Below, in pieces: positions 51,616 to 54,774 of a stretch of 54,774 nucleotides of DNA; position 1 is the stretch's first letter, and every line of letters starts with the position of its first letter. The DNA lies in NCBI GenBank assembly GCA_937906285.1, contig CALCWL010000366.1, positions 1 to 54,774 on the forward strand. The letters are read 5' to 3'. Source of the stretch: an uncultured Rhodanobacter sp. Lineage in GTDB: Bacteria; Pseudomonadota; Gammaproteobacteria; Xanthomonadales; Rhodanobacteraceae. A model generated the notes under the pieces. It saw nothing but the letters and a program-made list of their open reading frames with translations, was not told where the DNA came from and ran no database searches. A program made the translations under genes and the position numbers.

Positions 51616-53162
51616 GTGTCGACCTCCGCGGAAGCCGTGCCCAGCGAGACGATGGCCGGGTGGCGCGCGACGTACTCCAGCGCGTAGGCCAGCTCGCCCG
51701 GACTTTGCGCGTGCAGGGTGAACAGCGGTTGGCCGCGGGCCACCGTGTCGCCCACGCGCACCTCGACAGCCAGACCGGCGAGCGGAGCGGCCGGGGCGCC
51801 AGCGAGCTTGGCCGCCTGCGCGAGACGACGATTGTCGACGGCCTCGACCCGGCCCTCGCGCGAGGCCACCACCGGATACCGGTGCAACGCGACGCCCGGA
51901 CGGCGCAGGCCGCCCTGGGCCTCGCAGATGGCCTGGAACTGGCGCCAGGCCCGCCCCGAATCCAGGCAGTCGCGCGCCGCTGCCAGTGCCGACCCGTTCG
52001 CCGAGCGGCCGGCCGCGTCAAGCACCACGGCCGCCAGCGCCAGCGCACGTTCGCGCAGATCTCGCGGCTGCGCCGGCAGGTTCTGCAGCACGGCAAGCAC
52101 GTCGTGCGCTTCCAGCGCCGGCCCCACGCCACGCCCGACCGGTTGCAGCCCGTCGGTGCGCAGCACCGTCAAACCCAGGCCGAAGCGGCCGGCCACCGCA
52201 TGCAGCATCCGCTCCAGCATCCGCGCGTGGCGGGCCTCACGCACTTTGGCGGTGGGGCCTACCGGCATGTCGATCACCACATGGGTCGAGCCGGCGGCGA
52301 TCTTCTTGGAGAGGATCGACGCCACCAGTTGCCCGGGGCTGTCGATGTCCAGCGCGCGCTCGATGCGGATCAGCGTGTCGTCCACCGGCGCCAGGTTGAT
52401 CGCCCCGCCCCATACCAGACAGCCGCCGGTGCGCTCCACGGTCCGCCGCATGCGCCCGACGTCCAGCTCCACCAGCGTGAGCACCGCCATGGTGTCGGCC
52501 GTGCCCGCCGGCGAGGTGATCGCCCGCGACGAGGTCTTGGGCATGACCAGCCCCAGTGCCGTGACGATGGCGACCACGATCGGCGTGGTGCGATTGCCCG
52601 GCAGTCCTCCGACACAGTGCTTGTCCACCACCACCGGATTTGGCCAGCGCAGCCTGGTGCCGGAGTCCACCATGGCGCCCGTCAGGGCGACCACTTCGTC
52701 CAGGACGAGGTGGTCGCCGCTGCAGCCGGCGATGAAAGCCGCCATCTCGATGTTCGAGTAGCGCTGCGCCGCGATGTCCGCAACGATGGCGCGCAGTTCG
52801 CCCTCGGCCAGCGTGCCCCCGTAAAGTTTCGCGCGGACGCTCGAGAGCGATTCGACGCTGGGGGGGTGGGCCAGCGTCACGTGGTCGTCCGCCGCCGGCT
52901 GCAGGCTCGCCCAGGCCGATTCGCACAGGCCGATCTGATCGGGCGCCAGCCCGTTGCCCTGCACGATCGCCAGCGTCGCCATCAGCCGGCGGTCGCCCAG
53001 GCTCAGCTGCAGGCGCGAGTGCGGGCCGAAGCCCTCGCCATGGCAGGCGGGTGAGCCCTGCGGGAGATAGACCGCGTGTTCGCCGCCGGTATCGATGCCG
53101 ATGCGGTGCGGGCGCAGTCGCTCGCCGGTGAACGGCGGGTCAGGCAAGGGCGCGCTGGACAC
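51612..53162 (-). CDS. AMP/thymidine phosphorylase, archaeal type
   Basis: A 516-aa nucleoside/nucleotide phosphorylase of the long, archaeal-type family. An N-terminal extension (RPHRIGIDTGGEHAVYL ... GDRRLMATLAIV) precedes the core, which has VDKHCVGGLPGNRTTPIVVAIV and KTSSRAITSPAGTADTMAVL, the phosphate-binding segments. Archaeal members act on NMPs to give ribose-1,5-bisphosphate. The GTG at 53162 has a GGAG RBS; an ATG at 53213 is the alternative. Upstream FNR-like site at 53314. Confidence 0.85.
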   Translation of the reverse strand: MSSAPLPDPPFTGERLRPHRIGIDTGGEHAVYLPQGSPACHGEGFGPHSRLQLSLGDRRLMATLAIVQGNGLAPDQIGLCESAWASLQPAADDHVTLAHPPSVESLSSVRAKLYGGTLAEGELRAIVADIAAQRYSNIEMAAFIAGCSGDHLVLDEVVALTGAMVDSGTRLRWPNPVVVDKHCVGGLPGNRTTPIVVAIVTALGLVMPKTSSRAITSPAGTADTMAVLTLVELDVGRMRRTVERTGGCLVWGGAINLAPVDDTLIRIERALDIDSPGQLVASILSKKIAAGSTHVVIDMPVGPTAKVREARHARMLERMLHAVAGRFGLGLTVLRTDGLQPVGRGVGPALEAHDVLAVLQNLPAQPRDLRERALALAAVVLDAAGRSANGSALAAARDCLDSGRAWRQFQAICEAQGGLRRPGVALHRYPVVASREGRVEAVDNRRLAQAAKLAGAPAAPLAGLAVEVRVGDTVARGQPLFTLHAQSPGELAYALEYVARHPAIVSLGTASAEVDT

Positions 53163-53313
53163 GCGGGACTCCCGGCGACAGTCGCAGCGCCAGGATGAGC
53201 TGGCGATGGGCATCCGGGCGGCGTACCCGGGGGATGCCTGTGTAGACAGCGCGCATCGGCCTCTTCCTGCAGCGGCGGTTGCCGCGAGCATCGCCGTTTG
53301 CGGCAGGCGCCGC

Positions 53314-53327
53314 TTGATCAGGATCAT
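53314..53327. promoter_or_regulatory. FNR-like site upstream of the phosphorylase operon
   Basis: TTGATCAGGATCAT, one mismatch from TTGAT-N4-ATCAA. Centred about 158 bases from the GTG start or 107 from the alternative ATG. Confidence 0.5.
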
Positions 53328-53466
53328 GTCGCCGGCGTGCCGGCGCAATGAATCTGCGCGCCGACAGCTGCGGTCAGCACGTAGACAGGCTCCGATCCGG
53401 TAGTCCGTCAGCAAAAAGGAATCAGAGGCACGTGTTGAAGCGGATCTTGCCCGGCAGATACCTGCA

Positions 53467-53593
53467 GCGTGGCTGCGGCAGCGCGGAGTCGTGCTCAGTG
53501 GCTCGCCGCACCGTCCGACCTCCGGCCCCTGGGCCGGCCGCATGGCGCTGGATTTCATTGCGCCATTGGGGTTTGCGGATGCGCCTGCTCGGC
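53467..53593 (+). pseudogene. Degraded fragment of a VOC-fold gene
   Basis: The reading AWLRQRGVVLSGSPHRPTSG then PWAGRMALDFIAPLG is very close to residues 113-150 of the VOC protein at 29181-29699 (AWLRQRGVTVSGTPHRLTSG...). After this a one-base insertion shifts frame, and the copy resumes as RMRLLG at the DNA level. The 5' two thirds are missing. It flanks the right side of the stress island, while the intact gene flanks the left. Confidence 0.75.
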
Positions 53594-53666
53594 CGCGATG
53601 CCGCTGCCGTGGCGGAAACCCGCACCCACCGAACCGGCGATCGAAGGCGGCGGCGAGGATCCCGCC

Positions 53667-54155
53667 TCAGCGGCGAGCGCGAAAGAACTCGCGCAGCATG
53701 CGAGCCGACTCGTCCGCCAGCAACCCGCCGGCCACCTCGATGCGATGGTTGTGGCGTGCGTCGATCAGGGTGTCGAACACGCTGCCGGCGGCGCCGGTCT
53801 TGGGATCGGCCGCGGCGTAGACCACGCGGCCGATGCGCGCATGGATCAGCGCCATCGCGCACATCGAGCACGGCTCCAGCGTCACGTACAGCGTGGCGCC
53901 GGACAGCCGATGGTTGGCAAGCTGCTCGCCGGCGGCGCGCATCGCCATGACTTCGGCATGGGCGGTCGGGTCGTGCAGAGTGATGTTGCGGTTCCAGCCC
54001 ACGCCGATGACCTCGCCGTTCAGCACCAGTACCGCGCCCACCGGCACCTCGTTCTCGGCATCGCGGGCGTGCGCGGCCAGCTGCAACGCGCGCCGCATGT
54101 GGCGCATGTCGTCGGCTGAGAAATCACTGGAGGTTTCCGCACTTTCGCTCTTCAT
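53667..54155 (-). CDS. tadA: tRNA-specific adenosine deaminase TadA
   Basis: TadA (162 aa) converts A34 to inosine in tRNA-Arg. Catalytic zinc site: HAE in PTAHAEVMAMRAAG and PCSMC in TLEPCSMCAMALIHARIGRVVYAA. Normal length. It lies next to guaA, a housekeeping neighbourhood. Confidence 0.95.
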   Translation of the reverse strand: MKSESAETSSDFSADDMRHMRRALQLAAHARDAENEVPVGAVLVLNGEVIGVGWNRNITLHDPTAHAEVMAMRAAGEQLANHRLSGATLYVTLEPCSMCAMALIHARIGRVVYAAADPKTGAAGSVFDTLIDARHNHRIEVAGGLLADESARMLREFFRARR

Positions 54156-54183
54156 TTCAATACGTTGCCGAACTTATCTTAGA

Positions 54184-54208
54184 AAAGACCGGCACTTGGC
54201 CGGCCTTT
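54184..54208 (-). terminator. Intrinsic terminator of guaA
   Basis: On the minus strand AAAGGCCGGC pairs with GCCGGTCTTT around a five-base loop, one G:U pair, followed by a short T-rich tail. It is 28 bases beyond the guaA stop. Confidence 0.75.
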
Positions 54209-54235
54209 GCTGTTGCACGCAAGCCGTTGATTGCA

Positions 54236-54774
<539 letters not shown>

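Larger units (their letters stand above)
53163..53666. other. Right edge of the island, no intact gene
   Basis: About 500 bases between the phosphorylase and tadA. It holds the imperfect FNR-type site (53314-53327) and the VOC gene fragment (53467-53593). No other coding sequence is convincing. Confidence 0.5.

Overview
The window is G+C-rich, densely packed proteobacterial chromosome. Gene content (guaA next to tadA, BPSL0761-family protein, many short-spaced operons) suggests a gammaproteobacterium of the Xanthomonadales, perhaps Rhodanobacteraceae; that placement is inference. No rRNA, tRNA or CRISPR array was seen.

Region 1 (1-12240). A minus-strand flagellar operon, mostly with overlapping stop/start codons, reads TPR protein - fliQ - fliR - flhB - flhA - flgF - flgG - flgA - flgH - flgI - flgB - flgC - fliE - fliF (fliF runs off the left edge). 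It encodes export-gate, rod, P/L-ring and MS-ring parts in an unusual order, with no fliP, hook or motor genes here. An AT-rich gap with two direct repeats separates it from a divergent small unknown gene.

Region 2 (12458-19543). An accessory block: SseB-like and BPSL0761-like proteins, a small unknown gene divergent from a HTH (XRE) regulator with two matching operators between them, a Tn5053/Tn7-type transposition operon tniA-tniB-tniQ, and an unrecognised 317-aa gene.

Region 3 (19856-29699). Redox and metabolic genes: FMN reductase, AraC regulator, a NarL-type two-component pair, then a plus-strand run of alpha/beta hydrolase, cupin, isochorismatase-like hydrolase, chloroperoxidase-like hydrolase and SDR. 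After these come a small coupled gene pair whose second member is frameshifted, and a secreted VOC-fold protein.

Region 4 (about 30000-53330) is the most striking. It collects nitroreductase, DUF3775, Hsp20, erythromycin-esterase-like protein, phosphoribosyltransferase-hydrolase fusion, OmpA-like lipoprotein, host-attachment/baeRF-like protein, CBS-BON protein, two dodecins, two Usp proteins plus a broken third, a BON protein, a zinc alcohol dehydrogenase, a CydA-like protein without its Q-loop next to a CydX microprotein, an OmpR regulator with a PAS-GAF hybrid kinase, an FNR-type regulator without the Fe-S cysteines, a core-deleted ribonucleotide-reductase-like protein, a DevBCA-like ABC exporter, and an AMP/thymidine phosphorylase paired with a PRPP-synthetase-like protein. 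Eleven FNR-type palindromes (TTGAY-N4-RTCAA or close) lie upstream of nearly every transcription unit. The gene list closely parallels the Mycobacterium DosR dormancy regulon (hspX, Usp genes, hrp1, acg, Rv2030c/Rv0571c, Rv2629, nrdZ), but is apparently driven by an FNR/CRP-family protein: a proteobacterial hypoxia-dormancy island. An intact VOC gene lies just left of it and a degraded VOC fragment just right of it.

Region 5 (53667-54774). Core genome returns with tadA and the 3' end of guaA with its terminator.
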